Below the pieces are notes generated by a model that searched no databases, had not been told where the DNA came from, and saw only the letters and a program-made list of their open reading frames with translations. A stretch of 64,000 nt of DNA, from assembly GCA_013816845.1 (NCBI GenBank), contig JACDDU010000004.1, positions 62,001 to 126,000 on the forward strand, in the 5' to 3' direction. This DNA is from Gammaproteobacteria bacterium. Lineage in GTDB: Bacteria > Pseudomonadota > Gammaproteobacteria > DSM-16500. The position numbers and the translations under genes were made by a program. Shown here piece by piece: positions 34,853-43,752 of this stretch; positions within the stretch are counted from its first letter, which is position 1; each line of letters opens with the position of its first letter.

Positions 34853-36007
34853 TTACGCCACCACAAAATCTTTAGCAAATATTTGCCGTGCAATAATTAG
34901 ACGCATGATTTCATTGGTCCCTTCTAAAATTTGATGAACTCGTAAATCACGAAAGTAACGCTCGATAGGGTAATCTTGGATATAACCGTACCCGCCAAAA
35001 AGTTGGAGAGCTTGATCACAAATTTTAAAACCTAAATCGGTCGCCAATCTTTTGGCCATAGCACAATACATCATGGCTTCTTGGTCGTGATGATCAAGCG
35101 CACTTGCTGCCCGATAAACCATTAGGCGAGCAGATTCTAATTCCGTTAACATATCCGCAATACGAAATTGTAAAGCTTCAAACTGAGCTAATTTTTGTTT
35201 AAATTGTTCCCGCTCAAGTAAATAATCACGTGATAGGGCTAAACATTTTTTTGCACCGCCCAAAGAGCAGGCAGCAATATTAACGCGACCGCCATTCAAT
35301 GCCGATAAGGCCATTTTAAATCCTTCGCCTTCTCTACCAACTAAGTTAGCGACAGGGATGCGAACATTTTCAAAAAAAACCATGGTGGTGGGTTGACTGT
35401 GCCATCCTAACTTGGGTTCACGTTTACCAAAACTTAAACCCGCAGTACCATTTTCAACAAGCATACAGCTAATGCCTTTCGCCCCCTCACCACCTGTTCT
35501 TACCATACAAAGGTAAAGATCGCTTGCTGAACCACCGGAAATAAAAGCTTTTGCACCATTTATAATGTAGAAATCCCCTTCGCGAACAGCTGTTGTTTTA
35601 AGCGATGCAGCGTCTGATCCAGCACTTGGTTCGGTAAGGCAATAACTACTAAATAATTCAAGCGTTGCCAGTTTTGGCAACCATTTTGTTCGTATTGTTT
35701 CGCTGCCGTAGCGATCCATTAAACTACTCACCATATTATGTATCGATAAATAAGCAGCAGTTGATGGGCAAGCTGTAGCAAGTTCTTCGAACACAAGGGC
35801 ACTAATAAGACGAGATAACTCAGAGCCTCCGACATCAGTGCGTACATTAATTGCAGCTAATCCGAGTTCTGCACTTTTACGTAAAACTTCTTTGGGGAAA
35901 ATATGTTGGCTATCCCATTCACTCGCAAACGGAGCCATTTCATTATCAGCAAATTGACGTGCCGTTTGGACAATAATATTTTGATCTTCTGTTAAACGAA
36001 AATCCAT
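34853..36007 (-). CDS. Acyl-CoA dehydrogenase, isobutyryl/short-branched-chain type
   Basis: A 384-residue FAD enzyme oxidising short acyl-CoAs and reducing ETF. The catalytic Glu is at the usual C-terminal place, in QILEGTNEIMR, unlike the isovaleryl enzyme at 1.9 kb. The overall sequence is like ACAD8 (isobutyryl-CoA dehydrogenase, valine breakdown); the substrate is inferred. The ATG at 36007 has GGAG 9 bases upstream; the in-frame ATG at 36043 would add 12 basic residues. No other valine-pathway genes are near. Confidence 0.88.
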   Translation of the reverse strand: MDFRLTEDQNIIVQTARQFADNEMAPFASEWDSQHIFPKEVLRKSAELGLAAINVRTDVGGSELSRLISALVFEELATACPSTAAYLSIHNMVSSLMDRYGSETIRTKWLPKLATLELFSSYCLTEPSAGSDAASLKTTAVREGDFYIINGAKAFISGGSASDLYLCMVRTGGEGAKGISCMLVENGTAGLSFGKREPKLGWHSQPTTMVFFENVRIPVANLVGREGEGFKMALSALNGGRVNIAACSLGGAKKCLALSRDYLLEREQFKQKLAQFEALQFRIADMLTELESARLMVYRAASALDHHDQEAMMYCAMAKRLATDLGFKICDQALQLFGGYGYIQDYPIERYFRDLRVHQILEGTNEIMRLIIARQIFAKDFVVA

Positions 36008-36069
36008 TGCGGGCTTCTCCACTCTAACGCGTATGATAAACATTCAAGATTTTAAGATAGATACAGGGT

Positions 36070-37332
36070 CTAAATTTTTTCTGTTTCCTGACTGACTAAT
36101 TGCTCAAGGGCTATCATATCAGTCATCGTTTCTCGCTGTCGTATGACATGAAAATGGCTACCATCAACTAATATCTCAGCGGGTCGTAAGCGCGAATTAT
36201 AATTTGAACTCATACAAAAACCATAGGCACCTACTTTATCCACAACAAGTAAATCCTGTGCCTTTAAACTTAATAGCCGATCTTTACCCATAAAATCGGC
36301 TGATTCACAGACCGGGCCGACAATATCATAAGATTGAGCGATTTCCGTTCGATGCTCTACTGCTAAGATAGGTTGATAAGCTTCATATAAAGCGGGGCGT
36401 AACAAATCATTCATGCCTGCATCTACAATGGCAAAATTTTTACTTGGCGTTTCTTTAATATATTCCACGCGCGTTAGTAAAACACCAGCATCACCTATAA
36501 TAGCGCGACCTGGCTCTATCATTAATTCAACTGGAAAGGGTTTAAATTTATCGACAATGGCTTTAGCATAATCACTAATCGAAGGAGGATTTTCGGTGTT
36601 GTAAATGATACCAAGTCCCCCACCCATATCGACTTGTTGAATGGGTATTTGATGTTCTTGTAGTCGATTGTAAAGAGCAGTCATTTGATCACAGGCTGCT
36701 AATACTGGGCCTAAATTGGTGATCTGTGAACCAATATGACAGGCAATGCCAATTAAATTTAAATAAGGGAGTTGTTTTATCCGCAGACAAACGTCAAGCA
36801 CGTCTTGCATCGCGATGCCAAATTTATTGATTTTCAACCCCGTTGCAATATAAGGGTGGGTACGTGCATCAATATCAGGATTAACGCGGATGGCTACGGG
36901 TGCCGGTTTTTGCAACTGCTCAGCAATATGATTTATACGCAATAATTCTGCGTAGGATTCAACGTTGAAACATGCGATACCTGCGGTAAGTGCGGCCGCT
37001 ATTTCTTTTGCAGATTTTCCGACGCCAGAGAAAATAGTTTTATTCGGTAATCCACCCGCAACTTGAACACGAGTTAATTCACCGATCGAAACAATATCGA
37101 AACCGGATTTTAAATCGGCTAAAATTTGTAATAAAGCAATATTACTATTGGCTTTTACCGCATAACAAATCGTATGCGGTATGTTTTTAAAAGCCTGATG
37201 AAAAGCTTGCCAATTATTAACGAGCTGTTGTTTCGAATAGATATATGTAGGTGTACCAAAACGTTCTGCAATTGCTCTTAAAGAAACGCGCTCAATACAA
37301 AGTTGATTATCTATGTAGTGAAGACACGACAT
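36070..37332 (-). CDS. lysA: Diaminopimelate decarboxylase
   Basis: PLP enzyme of fold III, 420 residues, making lysine from meso-diaminopimelate. The PLP lysine is K60 (ICYAVKANSN). The glycine-rich VDMGGGLGI and the substrate motif GPVCESADF are present, and the C-terminal Tyr is in GAYGFCMSSNYNSR. It starts one base after the phasin-like gene stop, without its own clear ribosome site, so it is coupled to it. It supplies lysine, a likely precursor for the cassette at 24 kb, though not linked genetically. Confidence 0.94.
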   Translation of the reverse strand: MSCLHYIDNQLCIERVSLRAIAERFGTPTYIYSKQQLVNNWQAFHQAFKNIPHTICYAVKANSNIALLQILADLKSGFDIVSIGELTRVQVAGGLPNKTIFSGVGKSAKEIAAALTAGIACFNVESYAELLRINHIAEQLQKPAPVAIRVNPDIDARTHPYIATGLKINKFGIAMQDVLDVCLRIKQLPYLNLIGIACHIGSQITNLGPVLAACDQMTALYNRLQEHQIPIQQVDMGGGLGIIYNTENPPSISDYAKAIVDKFKPFPVELMIEPGRAIIGDAGVLLTRVEYIKETPSKNFAIVDAGMNDLLRPALYEAYQPILAVEHRTEIAQSYDIVGPVCESADFMGKDRLLSLKAQDLLVVDKVGAYGFCMSSNYNSRLRPAEILVDGSHFHVIRQRETMTDMIALEQLVSQETEKI

Positions 37333-37333
37333 A

Positions 37334-37672
37334 TTAATCCGTCGCTAAATCACAATGAGATTTAAGCCACTCATTGTAATCTGCTATATGACCAAGGGAT
37401 GCATTTAAAAAGCGCTGTGCAGATAAAGATAATTTTTTACTAATTTCATTCGTAAAGCGTGCCTGCGTACAAATTACATCATTTGCCGTTTTAGCATTTT
37501 GTAATTTTTTTAAGTTTTCAATACTAGTATGGAAGACATCATTAAGAATAATAATGTTTTGTTCAATGTAACGCTTTACTAACGTCGCAATTTGCTCATC
37601 CTTGATTTGAGGGAGTTGATCAATTAAGTCGGAGAGAATTTTCCAATTTTCTTGAAACTCTTTATAAGGCAT
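37334..37672 (-). CDS. Phasin-like protein
   Basis: A 112-residue all-helical protein. The second half (NLKKLQNAKTANDVICTQAR, then LSLSAQRFLNASLGHI) has the phasin_2 pattern of proteins that coat polyhydroxyalkanoate granules. GGAGG lies 8 bases before the ATG at 37672; the in-frame ATG at 37687 would put that site inside the gene. No PHA synthase is in this window, so the role is uncertain. Upstream gene of a pair with lysA. Confidence 0.65.
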   Translation of the reverse strand: MPYKEFQENWKILSDLIDQLPQIKDEQIATLVKRYIEQNIIILNDVFHTSIENLKKLQNAKTANDVICTQARFTNEISKKLSLSAQRFLNASLGHIADYNEWLKSHCDLATD

Positions 37673-37737
37673 TGCACTGTCCTCCATGATTAGTTTGTCT
37701 AGTATAGCTGAGTCAAGAAAATGAGAAAAATGATTTC

Positions 37738-38412
37738 CTAAGGAGGATTACGATAAACCACTATTTCAGGGGTCACCAAAATCGTTGCTAGCGCTGTTTG
37801 ATAATCAGGATGAAGCGAGGGGGTAAAGAGTTGCCAGGTTACATTATGAAAGGTAATAGCTTCGTGTGAGGCAAGTGTCACTGAAAATTGGCGTAATGAT
37901 ATTGCCAATCCTTGTCCATTAGCCTTAATAAGTGCCTCTTTTTTGGACCATACTTGATAAAAAGCTCGCGCTCTATCCGTTTGTACCGCCAATAGAGCTT
38001 GTTCGCTGGGAGTAAAAAAGCGACTTGCAATTGATTCTGGGTAGGGTGTTTTCATTAATTCAAGATCAATCCCTAAGGGTGAATCTTGGGCAATTGCAAT
38101 CACTGCAAGTCCACCTGAGTGGCTTAAATTAAAGTGAAGTGAGGAATGCAGCGTTTTTTTTAAAGTTGGTTTTCCGGCAGGGTTGTAATCAAATGCGAGG
38201 AAGTGGGGGGGTATTCCTAGATATTTACTCAAAATAAGCCGCAAAGAGGCCCGCGTTCTAATGAATTTTTCTTGATGAACTGCAAGCTTTAACCGTTCCG
38301 CGCGAGCTTTTTCATCAGTGGAAAGCAAAATGAATTGTTCACTCACGGGTTCTTGCGTGAGATCAAGTTCGATGATCCAAAGATGAATAGCATTCTGATT
38401 AAGTAGCATCAT
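37738..38412 (-). CDS. 4'-phosphopantetheinyl transferase, Sfp type
   Basis: A 224-residue enzyme that loads phosphopantetheine onto carrier proteins. Mg-binding motif GIDLELMK and the catalytic WSKKEALIKANGQGL block are clear. Sfp-type enzymes usually serve polyketide or peptide synthetases, but here no such megasynthase is present; the target carrier protein lies outside the window. Single gene with divergent neighbour DUF378. Confidence 0.9.
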   Translation of the reverse strand: MMLLNQNAIHLWIIELDLTQEPVSEQFILLSTDEKARAERLKLAVHQEKFIRTRASLRLILSKYLGIPPHFLAFDYNPAGKPTLKKTLHSSLHFNLSHSGGLAVIAIAQDSPLGIDLELMKTPYPESIASRFFTPSEQALLAVQTDRARAFYQVWSKKEALIKANGQGLAISLRQFSVTLASHEAITFHNVTWQLFTPSLHPDYQTALATILVTPEIVVYRNPP

Positions 38413-38521
38413 AAGTCAAAAAAAGCCCAAGGCCTGCTAGTTAAAGGCGGGCAAATCCTTATACACCCGTATATTGTATGTTATCCTACAGGAGGTTTGA
38501 TTTTTTCAAAAGGAAGAAGGT

Positions 38522-38740
38522 ATGAGACCGTTAGATTCGTATGCATGGATTGCATTAATTTTAGTAATTATTGGTGGGATCAATTGGGGCTTGGTGGGTC
38601 TTGCTGATTTAAATCTTGTTTTTGCTCTTTTCGGTAATGGTTGGTTTGCGCGCATTATCTATATCATCATTGGTCTTGCAGCCGCATACCTGTGCTATTT
38701 AATTTATTTGGATAGATCCAAAAAAGCTCCCACGATCTAA
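38522..38740 (+). CDS. DUF378 small membrane protein
   Basis: A 72-residue protein with two membrane segments, matching DUF378 (ALILVIIGGINWGLVGLADLNLV). The family's function is unknown. GGAAGAAGG sits immediately upstream of the ATG. Stands alone and ends just before a weak bidirectional hairpin. Confidence 0.85.
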   Translation: MRPLDSYAWIALILVIIGGINWGLVGLADLNLVFALFGNGWFARIIYIIIGLAAAYLCYLIYLDRSKKAPTI

Positions 38741-38754
38741 TCATTTTATTGAAT

Positions 38755-38775
38755 GCCCTTTCAAGTCGAGAGGGC
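38755..38775. terminator. Weak bidirectional terminator hairpin
   Basis: GCCCTTTC, loop AAGTC, GAGAGGGC: 7 of 8 positions pair. It lies exactly between the ends of two convergent genes. The following + strand is TTAATTTAG, so the T-tract is poor. Confidence 0.4.
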
Positions 38776-39777
38776 TTAATTTAGATTTACACCTAGCCAT
38801 CGCCCAATGATAAAAGTTAGTGACCCCGCAACACAGCCAATGAATAACATCCTTGCGCCTAATAAGAATGGATTGCGATTCGTGAATAAACTTAAAACCA
38901 TACCAATACAAAATAGTGCAGTGCCAGTTAATCCCATGCTGATTATTAAATTGGAAGTATGTCCACTAAATAAAAATGGAATAAGGGGAATGAATGCACC
39001 GACCGCAAATGATAAAAATGAAAAAATCATCGCGCCAATAGGGGAAACTAAATCTTCTGGATTTAATCCCAACTCTTCCCTTGCTAAAGCATCTAATCCT
39101 TGCTGGGGGTTAGAGATCATAAAATTTGCTAAGCGTGTTGCTTCTTCAGTAGGCAATCCTCGCGCTTGATAGATTAAGCTTAATTCTTCCGCTTCTTCTT
39201 CGGGATATTCTGCCAATTCTTTTTTCTCTATAGCAATTTGATATTCAAATACTTCTCGTTGTGACCGGACGGAAATATATTCACCTGCTCCCATTGAACA
39301 AGCACCCGCTAAAAGTCCAGCAATCCCTGTAAGAAATATAAAGTGTTGATTTGAACCTGCCCCTGCAATACCAAGAATCAAACTCATATTGGAAATTAAA
39401 CCATCGTTAACACCAAAAATCGCGGCACGTAAATTGCTAGTAGCATTCATACTCGTATGTTTATGTTCACTATGATAAGTGTTAAAAACTGACATACCTC
39501 GGATTTTCATTGCAGGTAAAATGCGATGCAAGGCATCCGTCCCAAATATTTTTATAAGTGAAGCTACTAATCGTACACGCAGAGTGGGTTGATACATGGG
39601 GTAGGGAATATTATAGGCTTGCATCTTCTTAGCCCAGAGTTCACCTTGTTTTTCTGCAGCAATTTTCAAATCATGAAAAAGTTTTTTATGCAGAATATTT
39701 TTTTCTTGGGTGGCCATAACGCCGTATAAATAAGCTGAGTGCTGTTCTTCTAGCCAATTTTTTTTCAGGTCATTCAT
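38776..39777 (-). CDS. VIT1/CCC1-family metal transporter with N-terminal ferritin-like domain
   Basis: A 333-residue protein. Residues 1-100 look like a ferritin-like or rubrerythrin-like helical domain (EEQHSAYLYG, AAEKQGELWAKKMQAY). The rest is a VIT1/CCC1 transporter with the signature NLRAAIFGVNDGLISNMSLILG and a cytoplasmic acidic loop (EEEAEELS), then three more membrane segments. Such fusions move iron or manganese; direction and metal are not visible. The ATG at 39777 follows the nudC stop by one base, so the pair is coupled. Confidence 0.88.
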   Translation of the reverse strand: MNDLKKNWLEEQHSAYLYGVMATQEKNILHKKLFHDLKIAAEKQGELWAKKMQAYNIPYPMYQPTLRVRLVASLIKIFGTDALHRILPAMKIRGMSVFNTYHSEHKHTSMNATSNLRAAIFGVNDGLISNMSLILGIAGAGSNQHFIFLTGIAGLLAGACSMGAGEYISVRSQREVFEYQIAIEKKELAEYPEEEAEELSLIYQARGLPTEEATRLANFMISNPQQGLDALAREELGLNPEDLVSPIGAMIFSFLSFAVGAFIPLIPFLFSGHTSNLIISMGLTGTALFCIGMVLSLFTNRNPFLLGARMLFIGCVAGSLTFIIGRWLGVNLN

Positions 39778-39778
39778 A

Positions 39779-40591
39779 TCATTGTCTCTTCGAAGGCTCA
39801 GTTTGTTCTGCAATGTAATGATCTAATAATCTTCCAGCAATACTTAATTTTGAAGAGGGGCGGCCGGGGAGATTAGTGTAGTGATACCACCCTGCTTGTT
39901 CAATTTCGATATTATCAATTTTTAATTCCCCCATTGCATAATCTGCGATAAAGCCAATCATCAAGGCGTCGGGAAAAGGCCACGATTGCGAGCCAAAATA
40001 TTGAAGATTTTTGACTTGAATTCCGACTTCTTCATGAACTTCACGATGAACAGTATCTTCAATGCTCTCTCCCATCTCCACGAAACCTGCGATTAAACCA
40101 AAAACTCCCGGTGGGAAATGCGGGCTGCGTGCCATTAAAATAGTGTCATCTCGCTTGATCAATACAATCATTGATGGGGATATTCGTGGGTAAAGTACAA
40201 GTTGGCAATGGGTGCATATACGCTCAAAAACACCGACCTTATGAATTGTTTTGGAGCCACAACGACCGCAAAAACGATGATTTTTATCCCAATTAATAAC
40301 CGAGTAAGACTTTGTTGCAGCAACAAACCATTCGTGTCCTAAAATTTCAAAAGATTTTTTTAAAGGAATAGCAATGACATCGTGTGGAAGCGCGATATCA
40401 GTTGCAATTTCAGCACAGTAACAATCGATTTGATTAAATTGACCTACAGCAAAATGTCTTAAGAAATTTTTGTTTAATTGCAAAAGTTGTTGAGGAGAAG
40501 GTAATCTTCCCTGCGGATTTTGAGTCAAGAGCAAACGATCATCTTGAAAGACAAACCAATTTGCAAAATTGATCGCATTTTCGAGGGGCAT
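39779..40591 (-). CDS. nudC: NAD(H) pyrophosphatase NudC
   Basis: A 270-residue Nudix enzyme splitting NAD(H) to NMN(H) and AMP, and able to decap NAD-RNA. Zinc ribbon FCGRCGSK and CTHC, Nudix box GFVEMGESIEDTVHREVHEEVGI, and the NudC-specific SQSWPFPDALM (SQPWPFPxS) are all present. Upstream partner of the VIT1-like gene. Confidence 0.93.
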   Translation of the reverse strand: MPLENAINFANWFVFQDDRLLLTQNPQGRLPSPQQLLQLNKNFLRHFAVGQFNQIDCYCAEIATDIALPHDVIAIPLKKSFEILGHEWFVAATKSYSVINWDKNHRFCGRCGSKTIHKVGVFERICTHCQLVLYPRISPSMIVLIKRDDTILMARSPHFPPGVFGLIAGFVEMGESIEDTVHREVHEEVGIQVKNLQYFGSQSWPFPDALMIGFIADYAMGELKIDNIEIEQAGWYHYTNLPGRPSSKLSIAGRLLDHYIAEQTEPSKRQ

Positions 40592-40705
40592 AAATTATGT
40601 CTATGATAGTTTGTTTATTTACAATAAGTTATTTACACCGGTAAATCTAGCCTTACACTACATAATCCAGCAAGCCCTATGATAAAATAAGGTTAAGGGG
40701 TGGCT

Positions 40706-41563
40706 ATGCTATTAAAAACCGCAAGTTTATCTGACGATATTTTAGCAATTATTAAGGACAAGCACACGGAGCGTCCCAGGACGGGGGAACTTAATGAAAC
40801 GAAGTTGCCGGGTACGTATTTATGCCGTCAATGCGGCTTAGCCTTATTTCGTGCTGATAGTAAATTTGCTTCATCGTGCGGTTGGCCTAGTTTTGATGCT
40901 GAAATTGCAAATCATGTCAAAGAAATATCAGACGATGACGGCGTTCGAACCGAAATTGTATGTGCACGCTGCGCTGCTCATCTGGGTCATGTGTTTCGTG
41001 GTGAAGGGTTTACCTTAAAAAATGTTCGTCACTGTGTTAATTCACTAAGCCTTGATTTTGTTCCTATACAAAATGTAAATGATACTGAAGAAGCCATCTT
41101 TGCGGCGGGATGTTTTTGGGGCGTCGAATTTTATTTAAAAAAAATAGAAGGTGTTTTAAAAACTGAAGTGGGTTATATCGGCGGAGATCGAAAAAGCCCT
41201 AGTTATGAACAAATTTGTACGGGTGATACGGGTCACTATGAAGCTATTCGCGTAATTTTCGACCCAAGTATTGTTTCGTATGAAACTCTAACACGGGCAT
41301 TTTTTGAAATTCACGATCCAACACAAAGTGATGGACAAGGTCCGGATCGTGGTTCGCAATATTTAAGTGCGATATTTTATTATGACCCACAACAAAAACA
41401 AACAGCGGTGAATTTAATCAAACAGTTAGAAAGAAAAGGTTTAACGGTTCGCACCCAAATTCTACCTGTACAAGTCTTTTGGCGAGCTGAAAAATATCAT
41501 CAAGATTATTATCAAAAGACTGGCAAAACACCTTATTGTCATTTTTACACAAAGCGATTTTAA
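40706..41563 (+). CDS. Methionine sulfoxide reductase fusion, MsrB-MsrA order
   Basis: A 285-residue bifunctional repair enzyme. MsrB is N-terminal: zinc Cys 40, 43, 86 and 89, SCGWPSF, and catalytic Cys 110 in RHCVNS. MsrA is C-terminal: GCFWGVE with catalytic Cys 136. Together they reduce both R- and S-methionine sulfoxide. Fusions more often have MsrA first. AAGGGG sits before the ATG at 40706, which is chosen over the GTG at 40700. No signal peptide, so cytoplasmic. Confidence 0.93.
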   Translation: MLLKTASLSDDILAIIKDKHTERPRTGELNETKLPGTYLCRQCGLALFRADSKFASSCGWPSFDAEIANHVKEISDDDGVRTEIVCARCAAHLGHVFRGEGFTLKNVRHCVNSLSLDFVPIQNVNDTEEAIFAAGCFWGVEFYLKKIEGVLKTEVGYIGGDRKSPSYEQICTGDTGHYEAIRVIFDPSIVSYETLTRAFFEIHDPTQSDGQGPDRGSQYLSAIFYYDPQQKQTAVNLIKQLERKGLTVRTQILPVQVFWRAEKYHQDYYQKTGKTPYCHFYTKRF

Positions 41564-41656
41564 AAAAGACGAACGGCTTAAATTACTTGCTTTACGCTGT
41601 AACGAAGAGCAGTAGCGCTACGTGAGTAACTGAAGCCTTTCAGTCACGACATCAAA
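41564..41656. other. Intergenic stretch with small dyads, possible degenerate repeat
   Basis: Contains the perfect dyad GTAGCGCTAC (41612-41621) and a short hairpin CTGAA-loop-TTCAG (41630-41643) between two converging genes. TTGCTTTACGCTGT and GCAGTAGC here recur, in the same order, at 54957-55018. It could be a diverged copy of an interspersed repeat. Confidence 0.3.
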
Positions 41657-42670
41657 CTAAATTTCCATAAAAGCAGGACGTTGGGGCGGGGCTAAAAAAT
41701 CTGCACCAATAGGATCTTTGATATGCTCTAGCAAAATAGATTCAATTTTTTGCATATCCGTCATGTTAAGATTCCAACCGAGTACATCTTGTAAGCCATG
41801 TAATTGTTGTGGCTTTCTTGCGCCCCATAAAGCAATCGTCCGTCCCCGATCTAAAATCCAACGAACAGCAAGAGCAAGAATTTTTTTGCCGTAACGTTGT
41901 TGAGAAAATAATTGTAAATCTTCAATGGTTGATAAGTATTCGTCAAAGCGGGGTGAGCGAAATTTAGGATCAGCTTTACGGACATCATCACCATTGAAAG
42001 TTGTTTCTAGATGCATTCTGCCAGAAAGTAACCCACGGCATAACGCGCTATAGGCAAGCGTAACAATTTGATGTTTTTCTGTGAAGGGTAAAATATTTTT
42101 TTCAATATCGCGTTCAAATAAATTGTAAGGTGGCTGAGATGTGTGGATCGGCGCAATTTGTATAAAACGTTCCATTTGTTCAACCGAAAAATTACTGACG
42201 CCAATGGCGCGAATTTTACCTTCCCTTAATAAAGCGTGCATTGCCTCGGCGGTTTCTTCCAACGGCACAGTATGATCGGGCCAGTGAATTTGGTAAATAT
42301 CAATATAGTCTGTTTTTAATCGGACGAGCGATGCATCGATTTCTTTACGAATTTGTGCCGGTGTTGAATTACGCGTAATTTTACCCTGCTCCCAGTCTAT
42401 CCCTGCTTTGGTAGCAATAATAATGGTCTCGCGATTACCCCATTGCGTTATTGCCTTTCCAATGATTGATTCTGCAAGCCCAAACCCATAAACTGGCGCC
42501 GTATCTATTAAGTTAATACCGCTTTCAAGCGCTGCAATAATTGTTTTTATGGAGGCAGCTTCATCCGTACCGCCCCACATAAAGCCACCAATTGCCCATG
42601 TACCTAGGCCAATGCGAGAAGCTTTAATGGGTAAGGGATTAATTTGCATCGTTTCCATGAGCACTTGCAT
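41657..42670 (-). CDS. Aldo/keto reductase
   Basis: A 337-residue TIM-barrel NADPH oxidoreductase. Active-site residues lie in NLIDTAPVYGFGLAE (Asp, Tyr), IIATKAG (Lys) and YQIHWPD (His). The C-terminal ALWGARKPQQL cofactor loop is present. AGGA lies 10 bases before the ATG at 42670; the reading from 42754 would add a 28-residue hydrophobic extension without a ribosome site. The substrate is unknown. Confidence 0.9.
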   Translation of the reverse strand: MQVLMETMQINPLPIKASRIGLGTWAIGGFMWGGTDEAASIKTIIAALESGINLIDTAPVYGFGLAESIIGKAITQWGNRETIIIATKAGIDWEQGKITRNSTPAQIRKEIDASLVRLKTDYIDIYQIHWPDHTVPLEETAEAMHALLREGKIRAIGVSNFSVEQMERFIQIAPIHTSQPPYNLFERDIEKNILPFTEKHQIVTLAYSALCRGLLSGRMHLETTFNGDDVRKADPKFRSPRFDEYLSTIEDLQLFSQQRYGKKILALAVRWILDRGRTIALWGARKPQQLHGLQDVLGWNLNMTDMQKIESILLEHIKDPIGADFLAPPQRPAFMEI

Positions 42671-42804
42671 ATCGAAAATCCTATTAATAAAAAAAATTCT
42701 AAGAATAAAAATATTTAAAAATTTAATATAAGGTGTGATGGGAAGCTTTCTCACTCTACACTATTAAAACAAAAATCAGTAATGATCAAGCAAGAGGATG
42801 TTCT

Positions 42805-43224
42805 ATGGACTGTCATGATTTACGCCAATGCGGTTTTGCCATCGTGGAACTCATGATGACGGTAGCTATCGTTGCAATATTAGCTGCAATTGTTATTCCA
42901 TCTTATCGTACTTATCAGCGCCAAAATTATTATACTCAAATGATTAAATTAACCTTACCTTATCGGCAAAATATTGAAAATTGCGAAAAGAAATTAACAA
43001 CTTTTGTGGGCTGCAATGACGAAGTCTCGCCCAATCAAGCACCAGCAAGTCAAAAAACGTTACGTCCGGTCATTGAAGTCAAAAATGGTGTTATTACCGT
43101 TAAGCCCAATACAACATTAGGTGTTTATGAAAACGATATATATACCCTAACACCTTCTGTCGATGCGCAACAAATCCGGTGGAAGATTGAAGGTGGTGCT
43201 TATGGGCCTCACACGTTACCCTAA
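42805..43224 (+). CDS. Type IV pilin-like protein
   Basis: A 139-residue protein with a prepilin signal: G10, then FAIVELMMTVAIVAILAAIVIP, giving Phe 1 and Glu 5 of the mature pilin followed by one hydrophobic helix. Two cysteines (ENCEKK, VGCND) may form a loop. The motif is FAIVE and not the more common FTLIE. It is alone, outside any pilus gene cluster, so it could be a minor pilin or pseudopilin. Confidence 0.82.
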   Translation: MDCHDLRQCGFAIVELMMTVAIVAILAAIVIPSYRTYQRQNYYTQMIKLTLPYRQNIENCEKKLTTFVGCNDEVSPNQAPASQKTLRPVIEVKNGVITVKPNTTLGVYENDIYTLTPSVDAQQIRWKIEGGAYGPHTLP

Positions 43225-43225
43225 T

Positions 43226-43642
43226 TTATTGGTAAGCTTTTAACACATCCAATTGAGGATAATGGGCAATTAAGTCATCGGTTGCCTTAAACAAAGGATG
43301 GGGAAAAGATTCCCAATCGAACCATCGCCATTCAGCACATTTATGGGGTTCTAATACAGCAGGTTCGCCATCTTCATGCTGTGCAATAACAAAAAGCGTT
43401 AAGTAATGAGTATGTTCATCAAATAAAGTGCTGATCCAGGGGCCACGTTTTAAATTGCAAATGGAAAGGCCAGTTTCTTCATCCGTTTCCCGTCTTGCAC
43501 AATCAAAAGGGGATTCTGCATGGTCAAGGTGCCCGCCAGGAAAAGCCCACGTGCCACCACCATGACGGCCTATTCTTTTCCCTAAAAGGATTTTTCCTGT
43601 CTTATTAAAAATAACGACACCGACACCAACATTGATTATCAT
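43226..43642 (-). CDS. Nudix hydrolase, MutT/NUDT15-like
   Basis: A 138-residue Nudix protein with the box GGHLDHAESPFDCARRETDEETGL. The sequence WAFPGGHLDHAESPF and the DEHTHYLTLFVIA segment resemble NUDT15-like nucleotide diphosphatases. Its substrate is not certain. It converges with the pilin-like gene, leaving one base between them. Confidence 0.88.
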   Translation of the reverse strand: MIINVGVGVVIFNKTGKILLGKRIGRHGGGTWAFPGGHLDHAESPFDCARRETDEETGLSICNLKRGPWISTLFDEHTHYLTLFVIAQHEDGEPAVLEPHKCAEWRWFDWESFPHPLFKATDDLIAHYPQLDVLKAYQ

Positions 43643-43752
43643 GAGAGTTCCTAAATTTTATCGGGAAGTTTAAGATAAAAAGGAATCTTATAGCGAAGAA
43701 AAGCTTAAATGCAATCGGCCTTTCGTCCAAATAGTCTGTTAATTAAGGAGTC

